64,000 nucleotides of DNA from Mesorhizobium sp. Root554 (GTDB lineage: Bacteria; Pseudomonadota; Alphaproteobacteria; Rhizobiales; Rhizobiaceae): positions 296,238 to 360,237 of the forward strand of contig NZ_LMGA01000001.1 of NCBI RefSeq assembly GCF_001427025.1, given 5' to 3'. Shown here piece by piece: positions 9,268-20,025 of this stretch (its first letter is position 1; the number at the start of each line of letters is the position of its first letter). The notes beneath the pieces were generated by a model. That model saw only the letters and a list, made by a program, of their open reading frames with translations. It did no database searches and was not told where the DNA came from. The position numbers and the translations under genes were made by a program.

Positions 9268-10413
9268 ATGGGCTATATTCGCGGCTTCGACGGCGTGCGA
9301 GCTATATCCGTCATTATCGTAATACTGGGTCATCTCGGTATCACCGCCCAGCTTGGCAAGATTCCAGAATGGGGCGTCTATCTGCAAAATCTCGTCGCAC
9401 CAACGCGCGGGGTCGAAATCTTTTTTGTCCTATCCGGATTCCTCATCACTGGTCTGCTGATCGCGGAACATGATAACACCGGCTCAATATCGCTCAAGCG
9501 GTTTGCAGCCCGGCGTGCGCTGCGGATTCTTCCTGTTTATTTTCTGTTCTGTGCCTTAGTCATATTTTTAGACGCAGTAGGAAATGCTGGGTTAAAAATC
9601 GGTGCAGTTCCATATCTACTTACTATGATTTTTAATTTCACTCCAAATTATTTCAGAACGACCGTTGTGGGGCATGTTTGGTCGCTGGCCGTAGAGCAGC
9701 ACTTTTATATATTCTGGCCATTGATATTTATATTTTTTTACAAGAGAGGTTTTTCTCTAATATATATAGCAGTTTTATTTGTTTTGGCATCCGTAGTCTA
9801 CAGGTATATTGCACCCAGAAATGGTGCTTACAACTACTTCGCCTGGACATTGCCTGCCGCGTCGCCCATCGCGATCGGTTGTATAATCGCTATTGTCTTA
9901 AGGCTGAGAAGTGGCTGGTTCATCGAAATTTTTCGCAGCTGGTATTCGGTCGTCGTAGGCACCTTTTTTTATATCATTTCTGCCACGTATCCCATCCCTT
10001 TTGGCAGCGTAGAGTTGCGTGCTGTCGGGATCGGACTCTTATTGGCATGGATATTACTTAATCAGCAAAAACTCGTGGTTAGTGCCCTCGAGATTTCTCC
10101 CTTAAGGTACATAGGTAAGATTTCCTATGGCCTCTACCTATGGCACGTGTTTTTTATCGGTACCGGCTCTTATCGATTCGAAGGACAAACTTGGCCTCCG
10201 GACCAATTGACAGGGCTTGTCTTGCTAGCGGCCTTCGCACCCTTATCATGGCACGGTTTTGAACAGCCGATTCTTAAATTGAAATCGAAATATAGATCGA
10301 ATAAGCGACCGGTATCACATGATGCTAAAGAAGACACTGAGCATGGGGATGAATTATTAGAAATTGCAGGGCGATCGGCGAAAGAAAAGCCTTTGATCTC
10401 TATTCCGAAATAA
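9268..10413 (+). CDS. Acyltransferase 3 family membrane protein (sugar O-acyltransferase)
   Basis: This 381-residue integral membrane protein begins IRGFDGVRAISVIIVILGHLG, the signature first helix of the acyltransferase 3 (OafA/NodX/ExoZ) family with its conserved R and H. It continues with a FFVLSGFLITGLL helix, RFAARRALRILPVY, and a later GKISYGLYLWHVF motif. About ten helices are present, followed by a polar cytoplasmic tail of about 45 residues. Family members add acetyl or related acyl groups to exopolysaccharide, LPS or Nod factors. The stretch 9560-9830 is AT-rich, unlike the flanks. It follows the epimerase remnant, so it may have arrived in the same rearrangement. Confidence 0.85.
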   Translation: MGYIRGFDGVRAISVIIVILGHLGITAQLGKIPEWGVYLQNLVAPTRGVEIFFVLSGFLITGLLIAEHDNTGSISLKRFAARRALRILPVYFLFCALVIFLDAVGNAGLKIGAVPYLLTMIFNFTPNYFRTTVVGHVWSLAVEQHFYIFWPLIFIFFYKRGFSLIYIAVLFVLASVVYRYIAPRNGAYNYFAWTLPAASPIAIGCIIAIVLRLRSGWFIEIFRSWYSVVVGTFFYIISATYPIPFGSVELRAVGIGLLLAWILLNQQKLVVSALEISPLRYIGKISYGLYLWHVFFIGTGSYRFEGQTWPPDQLTGLVLLAAFAPLSWHGFEQPILKLKSKYRSNKRPVSHDAKEDTEHGDELLEIAGRSAKEKPLISIPK

Positions 10414-10427
10414 TTCGACAAACGCGA

Positions 10428-10454
10428 GGAAACTCCAGGTAAAATGGGGTTTCC
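10428..10454 (+). terminator. Stem-loop between acyltransferase and wbpB
   Basis: GGAAAC at 10428 pairs with GTTTCC ending at 10454, with two further possible GC pairs inside the loop. It could stop or slow transcription from the accessory acyltransferase into the WbpB gene. No long T-tract follows, so this is only a candidate. Confidence 0.25.
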
Positions 10455-10487
10455 GATTTACGATCAAAATTGAAGAGCGAACGTTTC

Positions 10488-11474
10488 ATGGTTTCCATTG
10501 CGCATGTCGGGCACGGCTACTGGGGCAAGAACCTTGCCCGCAATTTCCATGAGCTCGGCTATCTGGGCGCCATCGTCGATCCGGTCCCGGCCGTTGCCGA
10601 GGCGGCGGCCAAAGCATATGGCGTGCGCGCCGCCTCCTTCGGGGACGTTCTGGCCGATCCATCCATCGATGCCGTGTCCATCGCATCGCCGGCCGGCCTG
10701 CATTTCGCCCAGGCGAAGGCGGCCATGGAGGCCGGAAAGCACGTCTATGTGGAAAAGCCGGTGGCACTGGATGTAACCGAGGCGGAGGCGCTCTGCGCGC
10801 TGGCCGAACGCACGGGCAGGGTGCTGATGGTCGGCCACCTGCTGCAATACCACCCCGGCTATGTGAAGCTGCGGCGGATGGTGGAAGCTGGCGATCTCGG
10901 CAGGCTGCTCTACGTTTATTCGAACCGGCTGTCGCTGGGCAAATTCCGCAACGAGGAAAACGTCCTGTGGTCGTTCGCGCCGCACGATATTTCCATGATC
11001 CTCGGTCTCTACGGCGCCGAGCCGGCCAGCGTTTCCGCACAGGGCAACGTCTCTTTCCTGCCCGGAATTGCCGACATGGTGACGGTGCAGATGCATTTCC
11101 CCGGCGGTGGCAGCGGCCATGTCCAGGCCTCCTGGATGCACCCGTTCAAGGAGCAGCGTCTGGTCGTCATCGGCGAAAAGGCCATGGCCGTGTTCGAGGA
11201 CAGCGCCCCGGCCTGGGAAGACAAGCTGCTGCTTTACCGCCACACGATCGACCAGTCCGGTGCGGTCCCGAATCCGGCAAAGGCCGATGCCGAGCGCATC
11301 GCGGTCGAGAAATCCGAACCTTTGAAGGACGAGTGCAGGCATTTCGCCGAATGCGTCGAAACCGGCAACACGCCGCGCACCGACGGCAAGGAAGGCCTCG
11401 CCGTGCTGCGGGTGCTGGACAAGGCGGAAAAGGCGCTGCGCGCCAATCTGGAATTGCAGCAACCGGCACGCTAG
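10488..11474 (+). CDS. wbpB: Gfo/Idh/MocA oxidoreductase, WbpB/WlbA-like UDP-GlcNAcA 3-dehydrogenase
   Basis: The 328-residue protein has an N-terminal Rossmann motif GHGYWG at residues 8-13, a VEKPVALDV segment with the family's EKP lysine at about residue 90, and the long C-terminal beta-sheet domain of Gfo/Idh/MocA enzymes. WbpB/WlbA homologues oxidise C3 of UDP-GlcNAcA to a 3-keto sugar, which WbpE then aminates and WbpD N-acetylates. The WbpD homologue starts 10 bases downstream, which makes this role likely. I prefer the ATG at 10488 (GAAGAG upstream) over the TTG at 10470. It is GC-rich, unlike the acyltransferase before it. Confidence 0.8.
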   Translation: MVSIAHVGHGYWGKNLARNFHELGYLGAIVDPVPAVAEAAAKAYGVRAASFGDVLADPSIDAVSIASPAGLHFAQAKAAMEAGKHVYVEKPVALDVTEAEALCALAERTGRVLMVGHLLQYHPGYVKLRRMVEAGDLGRLLYVYSNRLSLGKFRNEENVLWSFAPHDISMILGLYGAEPASVSAQGNVSFLPGIADMVTVQMHFPGGGSGHVQASWMHPFKEQRLVVIGEKAMAVFEDSAPAWEDKLLLYRHTIDQSGAVPNPAKADAERIAVEKSEPLKDECRHFAECVETGNTPRTDGKEGLAVLRVLDKAEKALRANLELQQPAR

Positions 11475-11484
11475 GAGCACGCCT

Positions 11485-12054
11485 ATGAGCAAGAAAGCAT
11501 TTGTCCACGAAAGCTCCTATGTCGATGACGGCGCGGTGCTGGGCGATGGCACCAAGGTCTGGCATTTCGCGCACATTCTTCCCGGCACCAGGGTCGGCGA
11601 GAATTGCTCGATCGGCCAGAACGTCATGATCGGACCCGATGTCACGGTCGGCAACAATTGCAAGATCCAGAACAACGTCGCGCTCTACAAAGGCGTGGAG
11701 CTTGAGGATGGCGTGTTCTGCGGCCCATCCTGCGTTTTCACCAACGTGCTCAATCCCCGCGCCGAAGTGGAACGCAAGGATGAGTTTCGCCCGACGCGCG
11801 TGCGCCGCGGCGCGACGATCGGCGCCAATGCGACGATCGTCTGCGGCAATGAGCTCGGCGAATACTGCCTGATCGCCGCTGGCGCGGTCGTCACCAGGAC
11901 CGTGCCTGCCTTTGCCCTGATGGCCGGCGTTCCGGCGCGGCGCATCGGCTGGGTATCGAAGGCCGGCGAAATCCTCGACGAAACGCTGGTCTGCCCGCGC
12001 AGCGGGGAACGCTATGAGCGCAGCGGCGAGGCGCTGCGTCTCGTCGCTGGCTGA
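11485..12054 (+). CDS. wbpD: UDP-2-acetamido-3-amino-2,3-dideoxyglucuronate N-acetyltransferase (WbpD-like)
   Basis: This 189-residue left-handed beta-helix acyltransferase shows hexapeptide repeats from residue 15 to about 150 (for example [15 protein letters not shown] and [15 protein letters not shown]), with the characteristic insert [15 protein letters not shown] found in WbpD/WlbB proteins. It would acetylate the 3-amino group made by the WbpE aminotransferase. The C-terminal CPRSGERY segment is also common in this subfamily. AGGAG lies 8 bases before the ATG. The gene is tightly coupled to wbpB. WbpE, the enzyme between them in the pathway, is at 38166-39308. Confidence 0.87.
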   Translation: MSKKAFVHESSYVDDGAVLGDGTKVWHFAHILPGTRVGENCSIGQNVMIGPDVTVGNNCKIQNNVALYKGVELEDGVFCGPSCVFTNVLNPRAEVERKDEFRPTRVRRGATIGANATIVCGNELGEYCLIAAGAVVTRTVPAFALMAGVPARRIGWVSKAGEILDETLVCPRSGERYERSGEALRLVAG

Positions 12055-12108
12055 TGCGGCCGGCCGGGAAACCGTTCGGCATCGTTTGGATGGCTTCGGG
12101 GTGCCTGT

Positions 12109-13671
<1,563 letters not shown>

Positions 13672-14003
13672 GAGCTGTCCTTTTGCGGCGGTTAACCGGC
13701 AAGGATAGGCTCGCGCCCGATGGTGTGGACAAAGAGCGGCCTAGATTAAGGATGGATGCTGTGTTTCCGGCACCGCAGCAGCCTTCGACGGGTGCGACCC
13801 GATCAAGCTGGCTTCGCCGGACAGATGATGCTATCCGTCCGGCCGTTCGAATCTAGGGATCAGAATGCAGTTCCTGCAAAACCTGTCGCCAGTCGCGTTC
13901 GGCTGCGATCCTCTTGGCGGTCACAATTGGGGCAAGGTGGCCTATTAAGTCATCCGCCGCGCTCGGCGTTTCTCACCCACCTGTTCGCTGATAGGAAATC
14001 GAT
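13672..14003. other. Intergenic region with gene debris
   Basis: This 332-bp gap separates the divergent DUF2793 and glycosyltransferase genes. It should hold both promoters, but I see no convincing -35/-10 pair. It carries the aldo/keto reductase fragment at 13865-13948. The bases at 13752-13853 encode a 33-codon open stretch that I do not recognise. Confidence 0.5.
13865..13948 (+). pseudogene. 5' fragment of an aldo/keto reductase gene
   Basis: A 27-codon reading frame encodes a peptide whose middle reads PVAFGCDPLGGHNWGKV. This aligns with the N-terminus of the intact aldo/keto reductase at 16986-17924 (ISRIAMGCEPLGGTDWGVV), matching at GC.PLGG..WG.V. The frame then stops at TAA, and nothing of the remaining 280 or so residues is seen. 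It is best read as the leftover start of a second, diverged copy of this gene, removed by deletion or replacement next to the DUF2793 gene. Confidence 0.65.
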
Positions 14004-15311
14004 TTGCGTATCTGGATCGTCAAGTATGGCGAAAGCGTTCCGTTTTTGCCGGATTCAGTCGGCAGTCATCTTTTCCGTTCGGGTGAATTGGCGCGCCGCC
14101 TCGTAGAGCGTGGGCATGAAGTCGTCTGGTGGACGGGCCAGTTCGAACACCCGACCAAGCTGTACCACCGCATTCCAGGAAATGAGGTGCCGATACCCGG
14201 CTCGGAAAATTCCAAAGTCGTTCTGCTCTATTCGCCGGGCTATTCGTCCAACATTTCCCTGATGCGCTTCTACGATCATTGGCGGATTGGCCGCAGCTTT
14301 CGGGAAGCGGCGGTCAAGGAGCCGGTGCCGGATATAATTGTCGCCAGTATGCCCACGCCGGAATTGGTGAGGGCCTCAAGTGACTATGCTGATCGGCACG
14401 GCGTCCCGCTGATGGTCGACGTTCGCGATCTTTGGCCGGACGTGATCGCAGACCGGTTGGAGAAGAAGTTCGGGTTTGCACCCAAGTGGCTGCTTTATCC
14501 TTATGAGCGGGATGTGAAACATTCTCTTTCACATGCCGACAGCGTGACTGCGATTACGCAGGGCTGCCTCGAATGGGCGCAATCGAAGGGTAGTCGAACG
14601 GATGCTCAAGCGGACCACGATAGGGTCTTTCGTCTCGCATCCAGGGCGATTTCCCGTAACCAGACGCGCTGGCAGGAGATCGAGACGGCTTGGAAGGTCA
14701 GGGGATTCGACCCGAATTCCGGCAAGACAATATTCGCGTGGGCGGGGTCGTTGACCAATCAGCAGGCGACACGCGCACTGGTTCAAGCCCAGACCCTGCT
14801 GTCCAAAGAAGTCCGCGACCGGATTCAGGTTGTCATTTGTGGACGGGGCGATCTGCAAAACCAAATTCTTTCCGTCAAACAAGCATGCGAGCACATGATC
14901 TATGCTGGTTTCGTGCCTCGCGATGAGGTGCAATTCTTGTATGACAACAGTCACTATGGACTACTCTGTTACGATAACACTCCGGATTTCCAAGCCAGTT
15001 TTCCCAACAAGTTTGGGGAATATCTCATGAGCGGCCTCTCGGTCGTTACGACGATCAATGGCGTGATGCAGCAAGAGTACGGTGACCAGGGCTTTATCGA
15101 CACAGTCGCCTCGACCCCCCACGGTATCGCCGAAGCGCTTACCCGATTGGCTGACCTGAAGCCGGGTGAACCAATACGAGCCCGAGCGCGGGCCGTGTTT
15201 CAAAAAGACTTCGATGCCGATATCGTCTATGAGGCGTTTTGCGACCACATAGAAGAAAGAGTCCGCGCCGGTTCTGCCGCCGTCGAAAAAAAAGACACAC
15301 TTGCGGGATAG
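14004..15311 (+). CDS. Glycosyltransferase family 4 protein (WbuB-like)
   Basis: The 435-residue GT-B enzyme begins MRIWIVKYGE, followed by a loop with SHLFRSGELARRLVERGHEV, as in WbuB-like GT4 enzymes that act on lipid-linked sugars. A DVRDLWPDVIAD segment is the family's typical acceptor-domain motif. The C-terminal domain has VICGRGDLQN and FPNKFGEYLMSGLSVV, the donor-binding part. I accept the TTG start at 14004 because AGGAAA lies about 8 bases upstream and MRIW starts the first strand. It opens the second gene module of the locus. The sugar specificity is unknown. Confidence 0.8.
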   Translation: MRIWIVKYGESVPFLPDSVGSHLFRSGELARRLVERGHEVVWWTGQFEHPTKLYHRIPGNEVPIPGSENSKVVLLYSPGYSSNISLMRFYDHWRIGRSFREAAVKEPVPDIIVASMPTPELVRASSDYADRHGVPLMVDVRDLWPDVIADRLEKKFGFAPKWLLYPYERDVKHSLSHADSVTAITQGCLEWAQSKGSRTDAQADHDRVFRLASRAISRNQTRWQEIETAWKVRGFDPNSGKTIFAWAGSLTNQQATRALVQAQTLLSKEVRDRIQVVICGRGDLQNQILSVKQACEHMIYAGFVPRDEVQFLYDNSHYGLLCYDNTPDFQASFPNKFGEYLMSGLSVVTTINGVMQQEYGDQGFIDTVASTPHGIAEALTRLADLKPGEPIRARARAVFQKDFDADIVYEAFCDHIEERVRAGSAAVEKKDTLAG

Positions 15312-15467
15312 CGGATATCCGCGATGAGGCGATCCACCTTGGCAGCGCTGGAAACGCTATCCAGCTTCTGCTAATGGACCGGCTGATCCAACAACGAACC
15401 GAGACGAGCTCTTCGAGCTCATGCCGATTCAGTGCGCCTCGAGCGCCACCTCCTGGAGGACAAACCA

Positions 15468-16346
15468 ATGTCGGAACAGCATACTTTGGATGGCGTCAAC
15501 AGGATTGAATACCGCCCAGGGCTGGTTGGGCGATTTGCCCGGATCTTGATCCCGTTCCTGCAGCGAACTTTGCCAAGCGGCCTCTACCGCGTCACATATG
15601 ATGCGCTTTACAATGGTTACAAATGGACCCTGCGCCAGAGCTATCTGTTGCGCTATGCGGCAGCGCATGTCGTGGGGAGCCGTGAAGACAAGCTAAGAAC
15701 GTCGCTGACCCGCAGGCTGTTGCCGTACAGCATGGGGGGAAAAAAGGCTCTCGAAAATGCTTTCGAACTGACTGCGAAAGCAGAACGGAACAATATTCCT
15801 GGAAGTCTGGTCGAATGTGGTGTTGCCGAGGGCGGAACTGCGGCGATGATCGCGCTGACCAGCCGCGAACTGGGAAAGACTGTTCGTCCGAAATGGTTTT
15901 TTGATTCGTATGAGGGCCTGCCCGAACCAACAGCCGAAGATTATGAGGGCGGAAAGGTTGGGAATTTCATCAGGCCGCTTCCTAAGGGGGCCTGCCTGGG
16001 CACGATCGAACAGGTGGGCGAGCTTATGTTCGATACTCTTAAGTTCCCGAAGGACGAAGTGACGCTGGTCAAAGGCTGGTTCCAGGATACCGTCCCGGTC
16101 AAGCGCGATGCCGTGGGCCAGATCGCCGTACTGCGGCTGGATGGTGACTGGTATGAATCCACGAAGGTGCCTCTGGAGAATTTCTACGACAACGTTTCTC
16201 CCGGTGGCTATGTGATCATTGATGATTACGCGACGTGCTTTGGCTCACGCAAAGCCGTTGACGAATTCTTTGCCGAACGAAACATAAAGGCGCAGCTGTT
16301 TGAAGATGGTCGAGGCGGCGTTTGGTTCGAAAAGCCCTCGCTTTGA
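15468..16346 (+). CDS. TylF/MycF-family sugar O-methyltransferase
   Basis: The 292-residue protein matches the TylF (macrocin O-methyltransferase-like) family. It has SLVECGVAEGGTAAMIAL as the SAM-binding glycine-rich segment (about residues 109-126), FFDSYEGLPEPT downstream, and LRLDGDWYESTKVPLENFY, the metal- and sugar-binding motif with conserved D and W. The C-terminus has GGYVIIDDY. Such enzymes methylate hydroxyls of deoxy- or amino-sugars, here probably on the polysaccharide repeat unit or its precursor. The ATG at 15468 has a perfect GGAGGA 7 bases upstream, which decides the start over an in-frame ATG at 15432. Confidence 0.85.
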   Translation: MSEQHTLDGVNRIEYRPGLVGRFARILIPFLQRTLPSGLYRVTYDALYNGYKWTLRQSYLLRYAAAHVVGSREDKLRTSLTRRLLPYSMGGKKALENAFELTAKAERNNIPGSLVECGVAEGGTAAMIALTSRELGKTVRPKWFFDSYEGLPEPTAEDYEGGKVGNFIRPLPKGACLGTIEQVGELMFDTLKFPKDEVTLVKGWFQDTVPVKRDAVGQIAVLRLDGDWYESTKVPLENFYDNVSPGGYVIIDDYATCFGSRKAVDEFFAERNIKAQLFEDGRGGVWFEKPSL

Positions 16347-16984
16347 CCGCGCTTGCCGAAGTGACGGAATTTCATCCAAACAGAGGATACGAGATAATAA
16401 AGCGGCTGTTCGATATCAGCGCCGCGGTCCTTGGGATCGTGTTGCTCTCGCCCGTACTTTTGACAATGGCGGTCGCGGTCAAACTGTCTTCCCCTGGTCC
16501 GATCCTTTACCGAGGCACACGAGCGGGTCGCTTGGGCGTTCCGTTCCAGATTATGAAATTTCGATCGATGTATGTCGGATCGGATCGTGGCGCTGGCACC
16601 ACCAGTCGGGATGACCCGCGAGTGACACCAGTCGGGAAAATCTTGCGCAAGTTCAAGCTTGATGAATTACCCCAACTTTTCAATGTGCTGCTCGGCGACA
16701 TGAGTGTCGTTGGCCCAAGACCGGAACTGCTCAGATATACCGAGCAATACACCGGCGACGAGAAGCTCATATTGGCGGTGAGGCCAGGAATTACGGATTT
16801 TTCTTCCATCCAGTTTTCGAACCTGAATGAGCTTATAGGGGACGAAGATCCGGACCGGGAATTTGAGACGAAGGTGCTGGCGGCCAAAAATAAGCTGCGG
16901 ATCAAATATGTAAGGGAGAGAGGTTTTCTGCTCGATTTGCAGCTGATTGCCCAAACCCTCCTGCGCGTTGCGAGACTACGTTGA
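16322..16984 (+). CDS. Initiating sugar-1-phosphate transferase (PglC/WcaJ catalytic domain)
   Basis: This 220-residue polyprenyl-phosphate phosphoglycosyltransferase starts the repeat unit by placing a sugar phosphate on undecaprenyl phosphate. One hydrophobic re-entrant helix at about residues 30-55 follows KRLFDI. The catalytic Asp-Glu sits in KLDELPQLFNV, followed by GDMSVVGPRPE, and the KFRSM motif is present. It is the short, monotopic form without the N-terminal four-helix domain of WcaJ. It overlaps the methyltransferase end by 25 bases. The TTG at 16322 is the longest start; the TTG at 16343 or GTG at 16361 would lose nothing conserved. Confidence 0.9.
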   Translation: MVRKALALTALAEVTEFHPNRGYEIIKRLFDISAAVLGIVLLSPVLLTMAVAVKLSSPGPILYRGTRAGRLGVPFQIMKFRSMYVGSDRGAGTTSRDDPRVTPVGKILRKFKLDELPQLFNVLLGDMSVVGPRPELLRYTEQYTGDEKLILAVRPGITDFSSIQFSNLNELIGDEDPDREFETKVLAAKNKLRIKYVRERGFLLDLQLIAQTLLRVARLR

Positions 16985-16985
16985 A

Positions 16986-17924
16986 ATGAAGCCGTTCAAC
17001 TGGAACGGTTTACCGATAAGCCGCATCGCTATGGGCTGTGAACCCTTGGGGGGAACGGACTGGGGCGTTGTCGACCTCTCGCTGGTCAGGCGAGCTGTAG
17101 CGGCAGCGCTTGATGTTGGCGTGACCGTATTTGACACCGCTGATGTCTATGGCTTGGGTCGGAGCGAAGAAGAGCTCTCAGCCGCCTTGGGCGTGCGTCG
17201 AAAGGATGCCTTCATAATCACCAAATTCGGCGTCAGGTGGGAGAACGAATCGGCAGGGGGAAGGGCAAGAACGTTCAAAGACTCATCGCCTTCATACCTG
17301 GCGAAGGCGCTGGAAGGCAGCCTTAAGCGTCTGCGAATTGACGCCATTCCACTCTATCTGGTCCATTGGCCCGACCAGGCCACTCCAATTGACGACACGC
17401 TCGCTGCTCTTGAAGACGCGCGGCAATCAGGCAAAATCCTGAACTTCGGTCTATCCAATTTCGATGCGAATACCGTGAGCGCTGCAAGTAGCCGCAATAT
17501 TTCCGCGCTTGAAGGACCGTACAGCCTGCTTCGTCAGGATGGCGCAGAAACAGCTTTCAAGGCAGCCAGGGAAGCCGGTCTTGCCTGTGTTGCCTATGGT
17601 CCGCTCGCTCAAGGGCTGTTGACCGGAAAATACGCCAAAAGCTCCAGGTTCGAGAGCAACGATCGCCGCAATAGACTGGCGCAATTCGATCCCGGCCAAT
17701 GGGAAGCCAATGCTCGGATTCTGGCGAGATTGGAAGAGGTCGCCCGCCAGCGTGAGAAAAAGATCGCTGAAGTGGCCGTTCGTTGGGTTCTCGATAGTGG
17801 GTTGGTCGACATCGCGGTGGTTGGGGCTAAGTCGCCGGAACAGATGATCGAAAACGCCGGCGTTCTCAACTGGACACTTACCGACGAAGAAGTCGCGGAC
17901 CTTTCCCAAAGCCTCGGTTCATAG
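16986..17924 (+). CDS. Aldo/keto reductase
   Basis: The 312-residue TIM-barrel oxidoreductase has the full catalytic tetrad: Asp and Tyr in DTADVYG, Lys in ITKFG and His in YLVHWPD. A late VGAKSPEQMIENAGV segment binds NADPH. The ATG at 16986 starts one base after the sugar-phosphate transferase stop. Inside a polysaccharide operon the substrate may be a keto-sugar nucleotide or a small aldehyde; this is inference. A fragment of a second copy of the same kind of gene lies at 13865-13948, so such reductases seem to be a recurring part of this locus. Confidence 0.85.
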   Translation: MKPFNWNGLPISRIAMGCEPLGGTDWGVVDLSLVRRAVAAALDVGVTVFDTADVYGLGRSEEELSAALGVRRKDAFIITKFGVRWENESAGGRARTFKDSSPSYLAKALEGSLKRLRIDAIPLYLVHWPDQATPIDDTLAALEDARQSGKILNFGLSNFDANTVSAASSRNISALEGPYSLLRQDGAETAFKAAREAGLACVAYGPLAQGLLTGKYAKSSRFESNDRRNRLAQFDPGQWEANARILARLEEVARQREKKIAEVAVRWVLDSGLVDIAVVGAKSPEQMIENAGVLNWTLTDEEVADLSQSLGS

Positions 17925-17958
17925 TTCCCTCTTCAATTGGCATCTGTACTGAGAAAAG

Positions 17959-19089
17959 ATGATTTCACCTGACCGGCGGCGCGGGATACCTGAACTGGAT
18001 GCGGTACGCGGAATCGCTGCCGCGACCGTCGCGTTGTGGCATTGGATATCCATGGCGAATTTGCCATATCCATCCTTCAAGTCGGCGCACGCTGCTCTTT
18101 CCACCGGCTCGGAACTGGCGGTCACGATTTTCTTCGTTCTCTCGGGAATGGTCCTGACCCTGTCTATCCGCAACGCAAAAGGCGGAGGGGACGGAATTAT
18201 AATTCTATCGTATTTCGTCCGGCGGATATTCAGAATATTTCCGCTTCTGATCGTAGTCGTGTCATTTGCATTCGTTGAAATGTACGCACTGAGATCAACT
18301 ATGCAGATTGATATAAAGTGGATAAGATATAGTGAATTTACATTTATGGAATGGCTTAAAAATATCGTTTTGTTGACAACAAGTTTCAATCCTCCAGGAT
18401 GGACTTTAAGAATTGAAATTGTCGGATATATAATTATTCCATTTATAGTTTTCACTTTGTCAAAGTCGATTGCTAAATCAATTATTTATGGGTCTCTATT
18501 TGTGGTTTTGTCTATACTGGTCGTTAAAACGGGATGGTGGATTCGGTGGTCCTCCTTTCGTCAGCTCATGCCAATGTTTATCCCGGGAATATTCTTAGGT
18601 TTTATTGTAAATACGCCGGATTTCAAAAATTCGAACGCGCTCCCTTTCTTGATAATTGGAATTGTCGGGATAGGAATTCTGACCAGGGTGCAAACCGCTC
18701 AATATGACCTGACCTTCCTGGTATCGACCTGCTGCGCCTGCCTTGTCGTCTGGGCCATACTCGACCGGGGTCCGTTCCATCGCTTCATCAACTCGCCCGC
18801 GCTGCGCTGGCTGGGCGATATCAGCTACGGAACGTTTTTGTGGCATTACCCCCTGCTTTGGTGCTGGTTCTATATCTTTGGCAGCTATGTGGGCACGACG
18901 AACCTATGGATATGGCTGGCGGCAGGCGCTGTCGGGCTCCCGCTGACCCTCCTCTTTTCTCAATTCACTTTCCGTTACGTGGAAAGGCCGATGATGGAAT
19001 TTGCGTCGCGGCTGACGCGCCAGTTCAAGGGTAAGGATGCCCCACGCACTGACGCGTCTGCGGTCGTCGAATCAGCATCCGTGCCTTGA
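17959..19089 (+). CDS. Acyltransferase 3 family membrane protein
   Basis: The 376-residue multi-pass protein has the family signature in ELDAVRGIAAATVALWHW (conserved R and H of the first helix), then IFFVLSGMVLTLSIRNA, FVRRIFRIFPLL and a late DISYGTFLWHYPLL motif. It is expected to O-acetylate or otherwise O-acylate the polysaccharide repeat unit. It is the second such enzyme in the locus. The block from about 18180 to 18700 is AT-rich, similar to the other acyltransferase at 9268, while both ends match the GC-rich surroundings. GAGAAAAG precedes the ATG. Confidence 0.85.
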   Translation: MISPDRRRGIPELDAVRGIAAATVALWHWISMANLPYPSFKSAHAALSTGSELAVTIFFVLSGMVLTLSIRNAKGGGDGIIILSYFVRRIFRIFPLLIVVVSFAFVEMYALRSTMQIDIKWIRYSEFTFMEWLKNIVLLTTSFNPPGWTLRIEIVGYIIIPFIVFTLSKSIAKSIIYGSLFVVLSILVVKTGWWIRWSSFRQLMPMFIPGIFLGFIVNTPDFKNSNALPFLIIGIVGIGILTRVQTAQYDLTFLVSTCCACLVVWAILDRGPFHRFINSPALRWLGDISYGTFLWHYPLLWCWFYIFGSYVGTTNLWIWLAAGAVGLPLTLLFSQFTFRYVERPMMEFASRLTRQFKGKDAPRTDASAVVESASVP

Positions 19090-19110
19090 ACGGGTGGGTT
19101 TGCAGGCGTC

Positions 19111-20025
19111 TTAGCTCAGCAGGAGCTTCGCGGCCGCATATATTGCCTCGGAATCGACGCCGTATTTTTGTCGAAGATAATCCTGATCCCCGACGATCGA
19201 GGAATACACACCGGGCAGACCCACGCGTTTGAACGATACCCTGGCGGACGATTCCGCGAGGATTTCAGCCACCGCGCCACCGAGGCCGCCGTGGATGGTG
19301 TTTTCTTCCACGGTGACAATCGCGCGGTGCTCTCCGGCAACCTGAAGGACAAGCGCCTCGTCAAGCGGGCTCAGCGTATGCATGCTGACGACCGAGCATG
19401 AGACGCCCTCATCGGCCAGCCGATCCGCAGCCTTCATGGCCTCTGAAACGATTCCGCCCGATCCGATAAGACAAACGTCGCGGCCCTGGCGCAGGCGTCT
19501 GGCACTACCGATGGTGAAGGCGCCGGCGTCTTTCGTCGCGATAGGCACATCCTTTTCGATGCGCAGGTAACCAACGCCTGGTCTTGCCGCCAACGCCCGC
19601 GTCGCTTCAGCTGACTCGTAGGCATCGCAGGGCGCGACCACCGTAACACCGGGAAGCGCACGCAGGATCGATAAATCTTCAGTCGCATGATGCGACATGC
19701 CGAGCGCGCCATAGGTGAACCCGCCGCCCGAGGCGACCACGTTCACGTTGACCTCGTGATAGGCGGCGTCGTTTCTAATCTGTTCGAGGCAGCGCAGCGT
19801 GGAGAAATTGCCGATCGAGTAGGCGAACACTGTCCAGCCTTCGAGGCCCATGCCGGTGGCCGTGCCGATCATGCTCTGTTCGGCGACGCCGACATTGATG
19901 AACCGGCCGGGAAACTCTTCGACGATCTTGTTGAAAATGCCGAAGCCCAAATCCGCCGTGATCAGCGCGACCTTGTCGTCGTGCCGCATCAGATCGATGA
20001 CCGTGTTGACGAAACTGTCTCTCAT
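19111..20025 (-). CDS. Transketolase, C-terminal subunit (split form)
   Basis: The 304-residue chain contains the pyrimidine-binding domain (ALITADLGFGIF, NVGVAEQSMIGTATGMGLEG, with the catalytic Glu in VAEQ) and the C-terminal domain (IGSGGIVSEAMKAADRL, VEENTIHGGLG). It lacks the thiamine-diphosphate-binding domain, which is supplied by the adjacent gene; the two overlap by 4 bases, so they form a heteromeric enzyme. A housekeeping transketolase is normally one chain of about 660 residues. The split type occurs in sugar-specific pathways, including polysaccharide loci, where it may move a two-carbon unit to or from an unusual sugar. The substrate is not deducible here. Confidence 0.85.
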   Translation of the reverse strand: MRDSFVNTVIDLMRHDDKVALITADLGFGIFNKIVEEFPGRFINVGVAEQSMIGTATGMGLEGWTVFAYSIGNFSTLRCLEQIRNDAAYHEVNVNVVASGGGFTYGALGMSHHATEDLSILRALPGVTVVAPCDAYESAEATRALAARPGVGYLRIEKDVPIATKDAGAFTIGSARRLRQGRDVCLIGSGGIVSEAMKAADRLADEGVSCSVVSMHTLSPLDEALVLQVAGEHRAIVTVEENTIHGGLGGAVAEILAESSARVSFKRVGLPGVYSSIVGDQDYLRQKYGVDSEAIYAAAKLLLS

